Positions 28,827-37,100 of a stretch of DNA of 38,048 nt are shown piece by piece (within the stretch, counting starts at the first letter, position 1; each line of letters opens with the position of its first letter). Origin of the DNA: Alphaproteobacteria bacterium bin52 (GTDB lineage: Bacteria > Pseudomonadota > Alphaproteobacteria > Thalassobaculales > Thalassobaculaceae); contig MPMT01000044.1 in the NCBI GenBank assembly GCA_002238645.1, positions 1 to 38,048 on the forward strand. The letters run 5' to 3'. The notes beneath the pieces were generated by a model. That model was not told the origin of the DNA. It searched no databases and worked only from the letters and a program-made list of their open reading frames with translations. The position numbers were made by a program, and so were the translations under genes.

Positions 28827-29881
28827 CCGTCGCGTGGCGCCCCGTGCAGTGGAACCGGACCAAGCTGGTCTACGACGCCGCCCTTGTCGTCGGGATCACG
28901 CTCTACGTCATCGTGTTCCTGCGGGTCGCTCCGGCGTGGCTGGACGTGAAGACGGTCGGCGGGGCAGAGATGCGTATGCGCGCGCTCGGCTCCTGTGCCT
29001 ACATCATGCTGCACTTCATCCTGTGCATCGGTCCGCTCGCGCGGCTCGACCGGCGCTTTCTGCCCCTGCTCTACAACCGCCGCCACTTCGGGGTGGCGCT
29101 GTTTTTCGTTGCCCTGGCGCACGCGTTGTACGTGATCGGTTGGTACCAGGCCTTCAGCCCGATCGACCGGTACACGGCGCTGCTCATCGGTAACCTGAAC
29201 GTCACCTCCTTCATCGGCTTTCCGATCGAGTACCTCGGTATCGCCGGCCTGCTGATCCTGTTCGTGATGGCCGCGACCAGCCACGACTTCTGGCTGCATT
29301 TCCTGGGCCCGCCGCTGTGGAAGGCGATCCACATGCTGGTCTACGTCGCCTGGGGACTGCTGGTCATGCACGTGGTGCTCGGGCTCCTGCAGAGCGAGCA
29401 CAGCCCCGTGCTCGCCGGACTGGTCATCGCCGGTGCCGGTGCCGTGATCGTGTTGCACCTGGCCGCGGGCATTGTCGAACTGCGGTCCGACCGGAAGGCT
29501 GCGACCGGGGCGGACCAGGTCGAACCGTGGATCGTCGCCTGCCGGATTGGCGAACTCGCGGACAGCCGGGGCATCGCGGTGTTGCTGCCCGACGGCGAGC
29601 GTGCGGCGGTCTTTCGACACGGCAACCGCGTCTCGGCGATTTCCAACGCCTGCGGACATCAGAACGGGCCGCTCGCCGAGGGCCGGATCATCGACGGGTG
29701 CGTCACCTGCCCGTGGCACGGGTTCCAGTACGACCCGGAAACCGGACGGGCGCCGGCCCCGTTCACGGATCGGGTCCCGACCTACCGGGTCTCGCGCTCG
29801 GGCGACACGATCCTGATCGACCCCAATGCGCTGCCCCCCGGGACCCCGACCGCGCCGGTGATCCTGGAGGCGGAAGGATGA
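28823..29881 (+). CDS. Membrane b-heme (ferric-reductase-like) / Rieske 2Fe-2S fusion protein
   Basis: A 352-residue two-part redox protein. Residues about 15-220 hold six hydrophobic helices with His64, His100, His170 and His183 spaced as heme ligands of ferric-reductase-like transmembrane domains. Residues about 235-335 are a Rieske ferredoxin-type domain with Cys277, His279, Cys296 and His299 (ACGHQNGP...CPWHG). The likely path is electron transfer between a soluble Rieske centre and membrane b-hemes. It overlaps both neighbours by 4 bases (ATGA). The direction, donor and acceptor are unknown; no NAD(P)/FAD module is present, unlike NADPH oxidases. Confidence 0.82.
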   Translation: MTVAWRPVQWNRTKLVYDAALVVGITLYVIVFLRVAPAWLDVKTVGGAEMRMRALGSCAYIMLHFILCIGPLARLDRRFLPLLYNRRHFGVALFFVALAHALYVIGWYQAFSPIDRYTALLIGNLNVTSFIGFPIEYLGIAGLLILFVMAATSHDFWLHFLGPPLWKAIHMLVYVAWGLLVMHVVLGLLQSEHSPVLAGLVIAGAGAVIVLHLAAGIVELRSDRKAATGADQVEPWIVACRIGELADSRGIAVLLPDGERAAVFRHGNRVSAISNACGHQNGPLAEGRIIDGCVTCPWHGFQYDPETGRAPAPFTDRVPTYRVSRSGDTILIDPNALPPGTPTAPVILEAEG

Positions 29882-30702
29882 GTCGGCCGCCGGCTACCGG
29901 GCGCGAGTCCCAGTTCTTCGTCGGTTACCTGCCGACACCGCGCCCGCTGGTGGCGTTCCTCGCTGTCGTGACCGTTGTCGCGCTCGGACTTGGCATCGGC
30001 GCGGGGATAGCGATCGTGCTTGCCCAGCAGGATCACGGCGCCGGCCGGTTCCTTCCCGGACAGCAGACGCTCCGGGGCATCGTCCAGACCGATCCCTATC
30101 CCGTGTTGCGCATGCCCGGTTCGACCGTGGTACTGGCCGGTCTGGGCAAGCGCGGAGTGCAGTCGAGGGCCGCACGGCTTGCCGGCAAGCCGGTACAGCT
30201 GGGCGGAGCGTTCCCGGGGCGGGGTGCGGGGGCGGCCGGGCGGGCGGACAAGCCGGTACAGCTGGGCGGACGGTTCCTGGGCCGGGATGCGGGGGCGGCG
30301 AACCTGCTGCAGGTCGGCGGGCGGGTGAAGTTCCGCGAGCTCGAGGACCCTGGCGATCTCGCACAGTGGACGCCGGCGCCGGACAGGGTGCTCGGCACAT
30401 TCAGATTGAAAGGAGAAATCGTCGATTCGAAGTGCTACCTCGGAGCGATGCGGCCAGGGCGGGGCAAGGTTCACCTCGCCTGCGCCAGCCTGTGCATCAT
30501 GGGCGGGATCCCGCCCATGTTCGTGGTCCACGGCGAGCAGCAGCCGCCCGAACTGCTGCTGCTCGCCGGACCCGACGGCGGGCCCGTTCCACGCGAGGTC
30601 CTGGCGCAGGTCGCACTTTACGTCGAACTTGAGGGCGAGCTGCTGGCACGCGACGACCTGCTGATCTTCCGGGTCGATCCGGCAAGCCTGCGCGTGCCGT
30701 AG
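29878..30702 (+). CDS. Membrane-anchored protein with conserved Cys/Gly-Gly-Ile-Pro-Pro motif
   Basis: A 274-residue protein, ATGA-overlapped with the b-heme/Rieske gene. One transmembrane anchor lies at about 23-50 (LVAFLAVVTVVALGLGIG). The extracytoplasmic part holds Cys186 (VDSKCYLG), Cys202 and Cys206 (HLACASLCIMGGIPP), a pattern I have seen in uncharacterised proteins next to membrane redox genes; it could bind a metal or form a redox disulfide (inference). Residues 104-145 contain two in-frame copies of a 21-residue unit. No named family can be given. Confidence 0.78.
   Translation: MSRPPATGRESQFFVGYLPTPRPLVAFLAVVTVVALGLGIGAGIAIVLAQQDHGAGRFLPGQQTLRGIVQTDPYPVLRMPGSTVVLAGLGKRGVQSRAARLAGKPVQLGGAFPGRGAGAAGRADKPVQLGGRFLGRDAGAANLLQVGGRVKFRELEDPGDLAQWTPAPDRVLGTFRLKGEIVDSKCYLGAMRPGRGKVHLACASLCIMGGIPPMFVVHGEQQPPELLLLAGPDGGPVPREVLAQVALYVELEGELLARDDLLIFRVDPASLRVP
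30187..30312 (+). repeat. Two 63-bp in-frame tandem units inside the Cys-motif gene
   Basis: The 21-base core AAGCCGGTACAGCTGGGCGGA is identical at 30187 and 30250; the rest of each 63-bp unit diverges. The units encode KPVQLGGAFPGRGAGAAGRAD and KPVQLGGRFLGRDAGAANLLQ. The period is a multiple of three, so the frame is kept. Confidence 0.85.
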
Positions 30703-30769
30703 CCCACGCCATGACGGTCGCGACGCACCATGGTTCGAGGACATCGGTGGGCGGAGCCCGGCGTCGGGG

Positions 30770-31006
30770 ATGCGCCGGCCGATGAACCGGCAGACCCACA
30801 GTATGCTCGCGGCCCTGTGGGCGTGTGGTGTCGGTGTCGGCCTGCTGCTGCTCTGGCCGTTGCTGCGGGCCGAACTCCGGGGAACCGTGTTCAACGAACT
30901 GTGGGTGCCCCTGATCCCGGTCTATGTCGTACTTGGGCTCTGGATTGCGGAAGGCATCTGGGCCAAGATCCCGTCCCCGCGGGATGCGGCGCCGGAAGAC
31001 GAGTGA
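30770..31006 (+). CDS. Small two-span membrane protein, end of redox cluster
   Basis: A 78-residue protein with two hydrophobic segments (MLAALWACGVGVGLLLLWPLL and LWVPLIPVYVVLGLWIAEGIW) and a charged C-terminal tail. Start at ATG 30770; ATG 30782 (MNRQTHSM) is also possible, and neither has a well-spaced ribosome site. It follows the Cys-motif gene by 67 bp on the same strand and probably belongs to the same unit. Function unknown. Confidence 0.6.
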   Translation: MRRPMNRQTHSMLAALWACGVGVGLLLLWPLLRAELRGTVFNELWVPLIPVYVVLGLWIAEGIWAKIPSPRDAAPEDE

Positions 31007-31051
31007 CGGCGTCACACCCCCGCGTGCACAGGAGACGAGGAGGAGACCGGA

Positions 31052-32083
31052 GTGGCCACCATCAGCACCCAGGTGCAGCTTGCTGCCCGACCGGTGGGAG
31101 ATCCGAAACCCGAAGACTTTGCCATCGTGAAGGTTGAACTGCCCGATCCCGGGGATGGCGAGATGCTGTGCCGGGTGATCTACCAGTCGCTTGACCCCTA
31201 CATGCGCGGACGCATGGACGATGCGAAGTCCTACGCGAAGCCGGTACCGGTGGGCGGGGTCATGGAAGCGGGTACAGTTGCCGAGGTGGTTCGCTCGCGG
31301 CACCCGGACTTCCGGCAAGGCGATATCGTGGTCTCGCGGTTCGGCTGGCAGACCCATGCCGTCAGCGACGGCAGGGGAGTGCAGCGCGTCGACCCGGCGC
31401 TGGCGCCGATATCGACTGCGCTGGGCGTGCTGGGCATGCCAGGCATGACCGCCTATGTCGGCCTGCTCGACATCGGTCAGCCGAAGGCGGGCGAGACCGT
31501 GGTGGTGGCGGCGGCGTCCGGCGCGGTTGGTGCGGTGGTCGGCCAGATCGCCCGCATCAAGGGCTGCAGGGTGATCGGCATCGCGGGATCGGCGGAGAAG
31601 TGCGACTACGTGACCGGCGAACTCGGTTTCGATGCCTGTCTCAACCACCGCGACCCCGGGCTTGGCGACGCGCTTGCCGCCGCCTGTCCGGACGGGATCG
31701 ACGTCTATTTCGAAAATGTCGGCGGCGCGGTGTTCGACGCCGTGCTGCCGCTGCTCAATGCCTTTGCCCGCATTCCCGTCTGCGGCCTGATCTCGCGCTA
31801 CAGCCATGTCGGCGGGTTTCCCGGGCCCGACCAGCTGCCGCGACTGATGCGCGCGGTTCTGACCAGCCGGCTCGCCATCCAGGGCTTCATCATCACCGAT
31901 CGCTGGAACCGGTTTCCGGACTTCCTTTCCGACATGTCGGGCTGGATCTCTTCGGGCGAACTCCGGTACCGGGAGGATTTCGTGGACGGGATCGAGAACG
32001 CGCCCGACGCTTTCATGGGGCTGCTCAAGGGCCGGAACTTCGGCAAGTTGATCGTACGGGTATCGGAGGATCCGACCAGATGA
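31052..32083 (+). CDS. NADP-dependent MDR oxidoreductase (CurA/leukotriene B4 reductase-like)
   Basis: A 343-residue zinc-free medium-chain reductase that reduces activated double bonds. Family signs are YQSLDPYMRGRM, GGVMEAGTVAEVV, GMPGMTAYVGLLDIG, the nucleotide motif AASGAVGAVVGQIA and FENVGG. Start codon GTG 31052 has GAGGAGGAGA 6-14 bases upstream, a very strong site. The stop overlaps the MaoC gene as ATGA. It probably acts with MaoC on acyl or enone substrates (inference). Confidence 0.9.
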   Translation: MATISTQVQLAARPVGDPKPEDFAIVKVELPDPGDGEMLCRVIYQSLDPYMRGRMDDAKSYAKPVPVGGVMEAGTVAEVVRSRHPDFRQGDIVVSRFGWQTHAVSDGRGVQRVDPALAPISTALGVLGMPGMTAYVGLLDIGQPKAGETVVVAAASGAVGAVVGQIARIKGCRVIGIAGSAEKCDYVTGELGFDACLNHRDPGLGDALAAACPDGIDVYFENVGGAVFDAVLPLLNAFARIPVCGLISRYSHVGGFPGPDQLPRLMRAVLTSRLAIQGFIITDRWNRFPDFLSDMSGWISSGELRYREDFVDGIENAPDAFMGLLKGRNFGKLIVRVSEDPTR

Positions 32084-32556
32084 CGCAACAGACAACACGA
32101 CGGCGCTTCGAGAGTTTCGAGGCGCTGCAGGCCGAGGTCGGCAGCGAGATCGGGATCAGCGACTGGATGACCGTCGACCAGGAGCGGATCAACCGGTTCG
32201 CCGAGGCGACCGGCGATCACCAGTGGATCCATGTCGACGTCGAGCGCTCGAAGCGGGAATCACCCTACGGGGCCCCGATCGCGCACGGCCATCTCACGCT
32301 GTCCCTGGTTCCGAGGCTGATTGCCGCGACACTCGAGTACCTCCCGCGCACCGCGGGCATCAACTACGGCCTCGACAAGGCGCGGTTCATGTCTCCGGTC
32401 AGGGCCGGCGACCGCATTCGCGGCCGGGTGCGGCTTGCCGCTGCCGAGCGGACGAACGAGAAGACGGTGAAGGTGACCTACAGCACCACGGTCGAGATCG
32501 AGGGCGAGAGCAAGCCGGCCTGCGTGGCCGAGACCATCGCGCTGTATCTGAACTGA
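32080..32556 (+). CDS. MaoC-family dehydratase
   Basis: A 158-residue single hot-dog-fold protein. The hydratase signature is RFAEATGDHQWIHVD (Asp and His catalytic) followed by SPYGAPIAHGHLTLSLVP. Such enzymes hydrate (R)-enoyl-CoA or related thioesters. It overlaps the reductase gene by 4 bases, so the two are translationally coupled, and is followed 61 bp later by tRNA-Cys. Confidence 0.92.
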   Translation: MTQQTTRRRFESFEALQAEVGSEIGISDWMTVDQERINRFAEATGDHQWIHVDVERSKRESPYGAPIAHGHLTLSLVPRLIAATLEYLPRTAGINYGLDKARFMSPVRAGDRIRGRVRLAAAERTNEKTVKVTYSTTVEIEGESKPACVAETIALYLN

Positions 32557-32617
32557 GCCCTGCCCGTGTTCGGGGTTGCGCGTCGCAGCGGGGGCCGGTA
32601 GGGATACCGCCCGCCGG

Positions 32618-32691
32618 GGCCCGGTGGCAGAGTGGTGATGCAGAGGACTGCAAATCCTTGTACGTCGGTTCGATTCCGGCCCGGGCCTCCA
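32618..32691 (+). tRNA. tRNA-Cys (anticodon GCA)
   Basis: A 74-base cloverleaf: acceptor stem GGCCCGG / CCGGGCC, anticodon loop CTGCAAA with GCA between GAGGA and TCCTT, T-arm with GGTTCGATTCC, discriminator T (normal for tRNA-Cys) and encoded CCA. Confidence 0.95.
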
Positions 32692-32749
32692 CCATGCCGG
32701 CAACCCGATTGCGCCCGTGTGGTGGTGTTGCTATAGAGGGCAACCCTGA

Positions 32750-32824
32750 TCCCCGGTAGCTCAGCGGTAGAGCAAGCGGCTGTTAACCGCTTGGCCGGCG
32801 GTTCGAATCCGTCCCGGGGAGCCA
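32750..32824 (+). tRNA. tRNA-Asn (anticodon GTT)
   Basis: A 75-base cloverleaf: acceptor TCCCCGG / CCGGGGA, D-arm AGCTCAGCGGTAGAGC, anticodon loop CTGTTAA with GTT between AGCGG and CCGCT, T-arm GGTTCGAATCC, discriminator G and encoded CCA. It borders the accessory region to its right, so it is a possible integration target; no repeat of its 3' end was found in the window. Confidence 0.95.
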
Positions 32825-32860
32825 ATTTCCGGCCAGGACATTCCGTCCTCGCCAGGTAGC

Positions 32861-32894
32861 GTCACAAAGCCCTGCTTCGGCAGGGCTTTGTGAC
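32861..32894. terminator. Perfect 15-bp hairpin with TTCG loop after tRNA-Asn
   Basis: GTCACAAAGCCCTGC, loop TTCG and its exact complement form a 34-base stem-loop starting 36 bases past the tRNA. A UUCG tetraloop is very stable and the position suits a terminator of the tRNA transcript, but no T-run follows on either strand. It may also be an mRNA processing structure or mark an element border. Confidence 0.55.
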
Positions 32895-33020
32895 CGTGCG
32901 CTTTCCCGTGTGTTCGAAGGTCCCGGGCGGGCAATCCCGGCGCGGGTGGCGAAGATCCTGTCCTGTCCGAGAGGCGAAGTACCGCGCGGCGCCGGGACTC
33001 TCGTCGGCCGGTCGATCCAT

Positions 33021-33195
33021 CCGGGCGGGTCTCCTTTCGTCTCGAGGACGGCCGGACGATCGATCTGGGCGGTTCCGATTCCCAGCTTCGTCATCTCGAC
33101 CACGCCGGGGCCGCGACCGCGCACGCGTTCCAGGACCATGCGGCCATCGAAGACGCTTGTGTTGTGCACGGTCTTACCGTACACATACAGGTATG
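33021..33195 (+). pseudogene. Probable remnant of a MobF-type relaxase/helicase gene
   Basis: One plus-strand frame reads VSFRLEDGRTIDL, DSQLRHLDHAGAATAHAFQ and then runs to a stop at 33195. This resembles the C-terminal helicase part of TraA/MobF conjugative relaxases, where a loop of the form FRLEDGR is followed by LRHLDHAYA.TVHAFQG. The final Gly and the downstream region are lost. Upstream the similarity fades by about 33005. It overlaps the higB start and must be a relic. Identification is from motif memory and needs an alignment. Confidence 0.4.
33164..33184. promoter_or_regulatory. Palindromic operator of higBA
   Basis: GTGCACGGT, three bases, ACCGTACAC: a 9-bp inverted repeat with one mismatch, 8 bases before the higB ATG. 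Its place and shape fit an operator bound by the HigA antitoxin for autorepression, as is usual in this toxin-antitoxin family. Confidence 0.6.
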
Positions 33196-33483
33196 ATCGT
33201 CCGTTCGTTTCGCCACCGGGGCCTGCGCCAGCTCTTCGAGACCGACTCGTCCCGGCTGCTGAAACAGGACCTGGTGGAGCGCGTGCGCAGCATCCTGGCC
33301 GCGCTCGCCATGGCGGAGATCATGGAGGGTTTCATCCGCGAAGCGGCGCCCGGATGGCGGATCCACCGACTGTCTGGCGCGCGCCGCAACGAGTGGAGCG
33401 TCTCGGTGTCGGGCAACTGGCGAATCACCTTCGAGGAAGGGGACGGCGGGAACGAGCGCGTGAACCTGGAGGACTACCGCTGA
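33193..33483 (+). CDS. higB: HigB-type toxin (RelE/ParE superfamily)
   Basis: A 96-residue ribosome-dependent mRNA interferase. The pattern runs from MIVRSFRHRGLRQLFE to RIHRLSGARRNEWSVSVSGNWRITFE and a final NLEDYR, as in HigB proteins (length about 92-96). Toxin before antitoxin is the normal higBA order. Its TGA stop shares one base with the higA ATG. Start at ATG 33193, right behind the operator. Confidence 0.92.
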   Translation: MIVRSFRHRGLRQLFETDSSRLLKQDLVERVRSILAALAMAEIMEGFIREAAPGWRIHRLSGARRNEWSVSVSGNWRITFEEGDGGNERVNLEDYR

Positions 33484-33788
33484 TGAGTGACGTCGGCATC
33501 AAGATGGGGATGACTCCCCCGCATCCCGGAACATTCATCCGGGTCGAAGCCCTTGAGGAGCTGGGGTTGAGCGTTGCGGCGGCGGCGCGGATTCTCGGCG
33601 TGCGCCGCGCGACGCTATCGGACCTGGTGAACGGCAACGCCTCGCTGTCGCCCGAAATGGCGATGCGGGTCGAGAAGGCCTTCGGCCTCAGTATGGACCT
33701 GCTGTTGCGGATGCAGGCATGCCACGACGCGGCGCAGATGCGCGCGCGCACCGACGAGATCGACGTTCGTCGCTATCAACCCGCGTGA
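33483..33788 (+). CDS. higA: HigA-type antitoxin (XRE helix-turn-helix)
   Basis: A 101-residue antitoxin and autorepressor. HPGTFIRVEALEELGLSVAAAARILGVRRATLSDLVNGNASLSPEMAMRVEKAFG holds the helix-turn-helix (about 30-60) and is nearly textbook for HigA. The start ATG overlaps the higB stop by one base (TGATG). The C-terminus (DEIDVRRYQPA) is typical. Confidence 0.93.
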   Translation: MSDVGIKMGMTPPHPGTFIRVEALEELGLSVAAAARILGVRRATLSDLVNGNASLSPEMAMRVEKAFGLSMDLLLRMQACHDAAQMRARTDEIDVRRYQPA

Positions 33789-33907
33789 TGGCCTTGCAGT
33801 GATTTCTTTTCAATCACACGCCAGACACCGCATGTCCCCTCTTGCGCCCCCCGAGCTGCTCAAGTGTATGATTCCATGAAGGATATCCCCTACCTGTCCC
33901 GTTTGAC

Positions 33908-34006
33908 ATGGCAGAATCGCGGGGCCAAATCGACTCCCGGGAGCGTATTGTTGCGGAAGTTGCTGAGAGATGCCGGAGAGCGAGGATCGTGGAATTTCCG
34001 TCATGA
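33908..34006 (+). CDS. Possible 32-residue leader or remnant peptide
   Basis: Reads MAESRGQIDSRERIVAEVAE and ends IVEFPS, with its TGA overlapping the ATG of the next small reading frame (ATGA). The frame is also open upstream to 33872 without a start. Composition is protein-like, but I recognise no family. It may be the tail of a larger lost gene of a mobile element. Confidence 0.25.
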   Translation: MAESRGQIDSRERIVAEVAERCRRARIVEFPS

Positions 34007-34125
34007 GCGGCGTGGCGGCGAACGACAATGGGGGAACAGAGGCGCGAATCGATGCAGCCGTGGTGACGCTGGCCCGGCTGATCGGCCGGCGCATCGCGCG
34101 CCAAGACCAGATCTGCACCACTTGT
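34003..34125 (+). pseudogene. Truncated 'ANDN' small protein of a recombinase-type mobile element
   Basis: The frame begins MSGVAANDNGGTEARIDAAV and continues TLARLIGRRIARQ, matching the small 'ANDN' proteins common in alphaproteobacterial mobile elements, often just before a serine recombinase gene. Family members continue with a further acidic helix; here the likeness stops at about 34110 and the frame runs into the antisense of the ATPase gene. I read this as the broken edge of an older element, with the foreign ATPase segment joined to it. Confidence 0.5.
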
Positions 34126-34153
34126 TCGGACTTTTCTGTAGCCACGAACACCA

Positions 34154-37100
34154 TCAGGTGCGTCCGCGCCAATACGCCATCGCGGCGGCCGCCAACCGTT
34201 GCAAGTCGTCGAATTCGGCGAACGGAACTTGGACGACGAAGAACTCCTGTCCGGGGGGGGTGGCCTGGTTGGCAAGGACGCATGCGAGGTGGCCCTTCCC
34301 AAGCAACTTCTCCGCACCACGCCTGTCGAGAACCATGCGCGAGCCGGTCGAATTCTGCACCTTCAGGCAAAGTCGGTTGCCCATGTTGTCTCGCAGTCGT
34401 GTAGGAACCGCGTCCGCGTCCGCACGCTGCGTGATAAGGACAAGGTGGATGCCTGCCGCTCGAGCCTTCATTCCAAGCGCCGCGACAGAAGTAAGCACCG
34501 CCTCCTGATACTCCTTCTCCTGGGCCATCCACGCGCCGAGTTCGTCGTGGACGAGGAAGATGCGCGACAGACGCTGTTCCGGCGAAACTTTTCTGTTATA
34601 GGCTCCAATGTGTGGAACACCGTGGTCGACGAGGAGTCGGTAACGAGCATCCATCACAGCGACGAGGCTCGCGAAAACACTCGCAGCCGTATCAACCTCG
34701 GTCACGATCGGCTGCTTCAGGTGCGGAACCCCGTTCAACCATCCGAAGTCCACGCCCTTCTTGGGATCGACGAGGATGAGCTCCGCAGTGCCAGGATCGT
34801 TGAAAGCGATCATCTGCAACAGGAGTCCTTGGACGAGGACTCCCTTCCCGCTCCCGGTCTCACCCGCGATGAGCGTGTGGGGGCCATGCTCCTCGTAGTC
34901 GGCAAAGCCGCCGGCGAGGTTCAGGTAAAGGAGCTTGTCGTCGTCTTCACGGGCTCCGAGGATGAAGCTCATCATTTCCCCCGGATCCCGGTCAGGCCAG
35001 TCGGCACCAAGCCATGTCGAGGCGAGCGGAACCTTGGCGCGTTTCTCACGCTTGACGAAGAGGGAGATCTGACCGCGACCAGGCCTCACGTCCACGACCT
35101 CGATACCGTGGGTGGTCAACAGCTGGAGCTGACGTTTCTCGATCCTGTCAACGGTGAGCGACGGATGGCCCCTGAACGTGAGCAGTGCCCCGTTTGGGGT
35201 GAGCCGGTACTTCGGTTCAGCGAAGTGCGCTTGCATGTCGAAATGGCTCAGGGCTCGCTGGGTGTCGCTGCAAATTTTCTCGACCCACTCGATTGAGGCC
35301 GGATCGTCGATCGCGCCCTGCTCCTGTGAAGCCATCCCGGTGAGGATGTCGTGGACGGGTGTGGGGATGAAGCGCGATGCGGAGGCATCGGGAACAGCGG
35401 GAGTGTCGCGAGTGCACGTGGCCCGATCTTTGGCCGGATCCAGCCTTGTTCCGGGCGGCTCGTCAACTGCCGGTGGCCAAGGTTCGATCGAAGAACCGAC
35501 TACTACGACTTGCTCCAAAGATTTGGCACCTTCGGGCTCGTCCCCATCCGCATCAGTTGGGACGGGTGTGACCTCGTCTTCCCGGGAGGCTGCAAACGGG
35601 TCACCGTGACCGTGTTCAGGTGGGTCCGTGTCCGACGTTGGTCCCTCCGGGTACCAACGTACATCAGTCAGGCCATCGATTTCGGAAAGGTCGCCTTCCT
35701 CATTGGAGTGCAGTGTTTTCCGGATAAGAGGCGTCGGAATGACCAGGTACCTGAGATGGGGTAAGTCTACGTCCCGCTCCATCTTCGCCGAGGTCGCGTG
35801 AAAGTCGTGCAGGCACACGACAGCCTCTCCGCTCATCCGAAAGCGGACATCTCCAGCAACCATCTGCTCGAGGAAAGCGGCACGACGGAGCGGGTCGGGG
35901 ATCCGCTCGGAGAGCCCTTCGCGATCGACCAGAAGATTCGCGAGCCTAGTGCACCACGCCGCGCGCGAAATCTCATCCTCATTGTCGATGAAGATCCGGG
36001 CGAGACGGTCCATGGTGGCGCGCACCTGCGTCAGAGCCTCTTTCGTCTCAGCAAGCTCGCTTTGCATGCCGACGAACTTCGCTTCCCCGACTTGCAGGAG
36101 AAGCTCGAAATCCTCCCCGGTGTCGAGGATCGTCACTGCGATTGCATCCGCCACTTTCCCCTTTCCCGAAGAGAACCAGCCCCGGTAATCGTCGAGCGAG
36201 ATCCAGATCGGCCCAGCGGAATTGCACAGATGAGAAGACATCGCGCCGATGAGATAGGCCCGCATCACGCTAAGCCCGATCATCTCACGCGTCGAATTGG
36301 CGTAGCGAGCCGCGGAGAGGACCTTCTGACCAGTAATCTGAAGGACATGCTGGAGCACCACCTCGGCAAGGCTGGTGGCGGTGTCGAGGTCGACACCGCA
36401 TGACTCGAGGAACTCGTCCCGCAACTTGGACTTCAAGCACTCGTCCACCGTTCCAGCGGAGATGATCACCCGGCCGTCGGAGCACGGTGTTGAAATGTCC
36501 CGGATGATCTGCACCTTGCACATCTCGAGGAGCTGGCGGCAAGAAACCTTGTCATAGGTGACCACCCACTCGCCAAGTTCATGGGCGCGGCGGATGAGCT
36601 CTCCGACATGTGAGTCATCAAACTGGACTTGTCGGATGAGGACGCCGTGATGATCCGGGGGAAGAATACCGCCTGTACCCATCTCGTAGAGAAGGTCCTG
36701 ATACTGTGCGACGGCACGCGGGGGGCGTGTGAGAGACAGGTAGACACCGACGCCTGGCGCATCCACCTCGGCAAGCCGTCGGCGTGGCTTGCGCAGAGCA
36801 GCGAGGTTGAACAGGGAATCGAGCTCTTCTGCGGAGCCTCGCTCCAGGACCCAGAGGGGTTTTGCATGATGGCTGATCGCATCGTGGAGGAAGACAAGGT
36901 CCATGTCCCGGATCGCGTCGCACTCCCCAGGCGCAGTCTGACTCGGCTTCACGTCAACGCGTAGCCGCGAGAGAAAACCCTTCGCAGTCTCGCTAATGTT
37001 TTCGGTACCGAGCCGAAGATTCTGACTCCGATAGATTGAGCGCAACCTCTCCTGATCGTGGTGCGTGATCACGAGGTCACAGCGAAGATCTCGATCGCGG

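Noticed and set aside
30497..32098. 533-codon minus-strand open frame
   Set aside because: Shadow of the MDR reductase and redox genes on plus, which have ribosome sites, overlaps and family motifs.
32783..33184. Minus-strand frame opposite the relaxase relic and tRNA-Asn
   Set aside because: Runs through the tRNA and hairpin; no ribosome site.
33810..34532. Minus-strand open frame past the ATPase stop
   Set aside because: Different frame from the ATPase, no motif; the ATPase frame ends at 34154.
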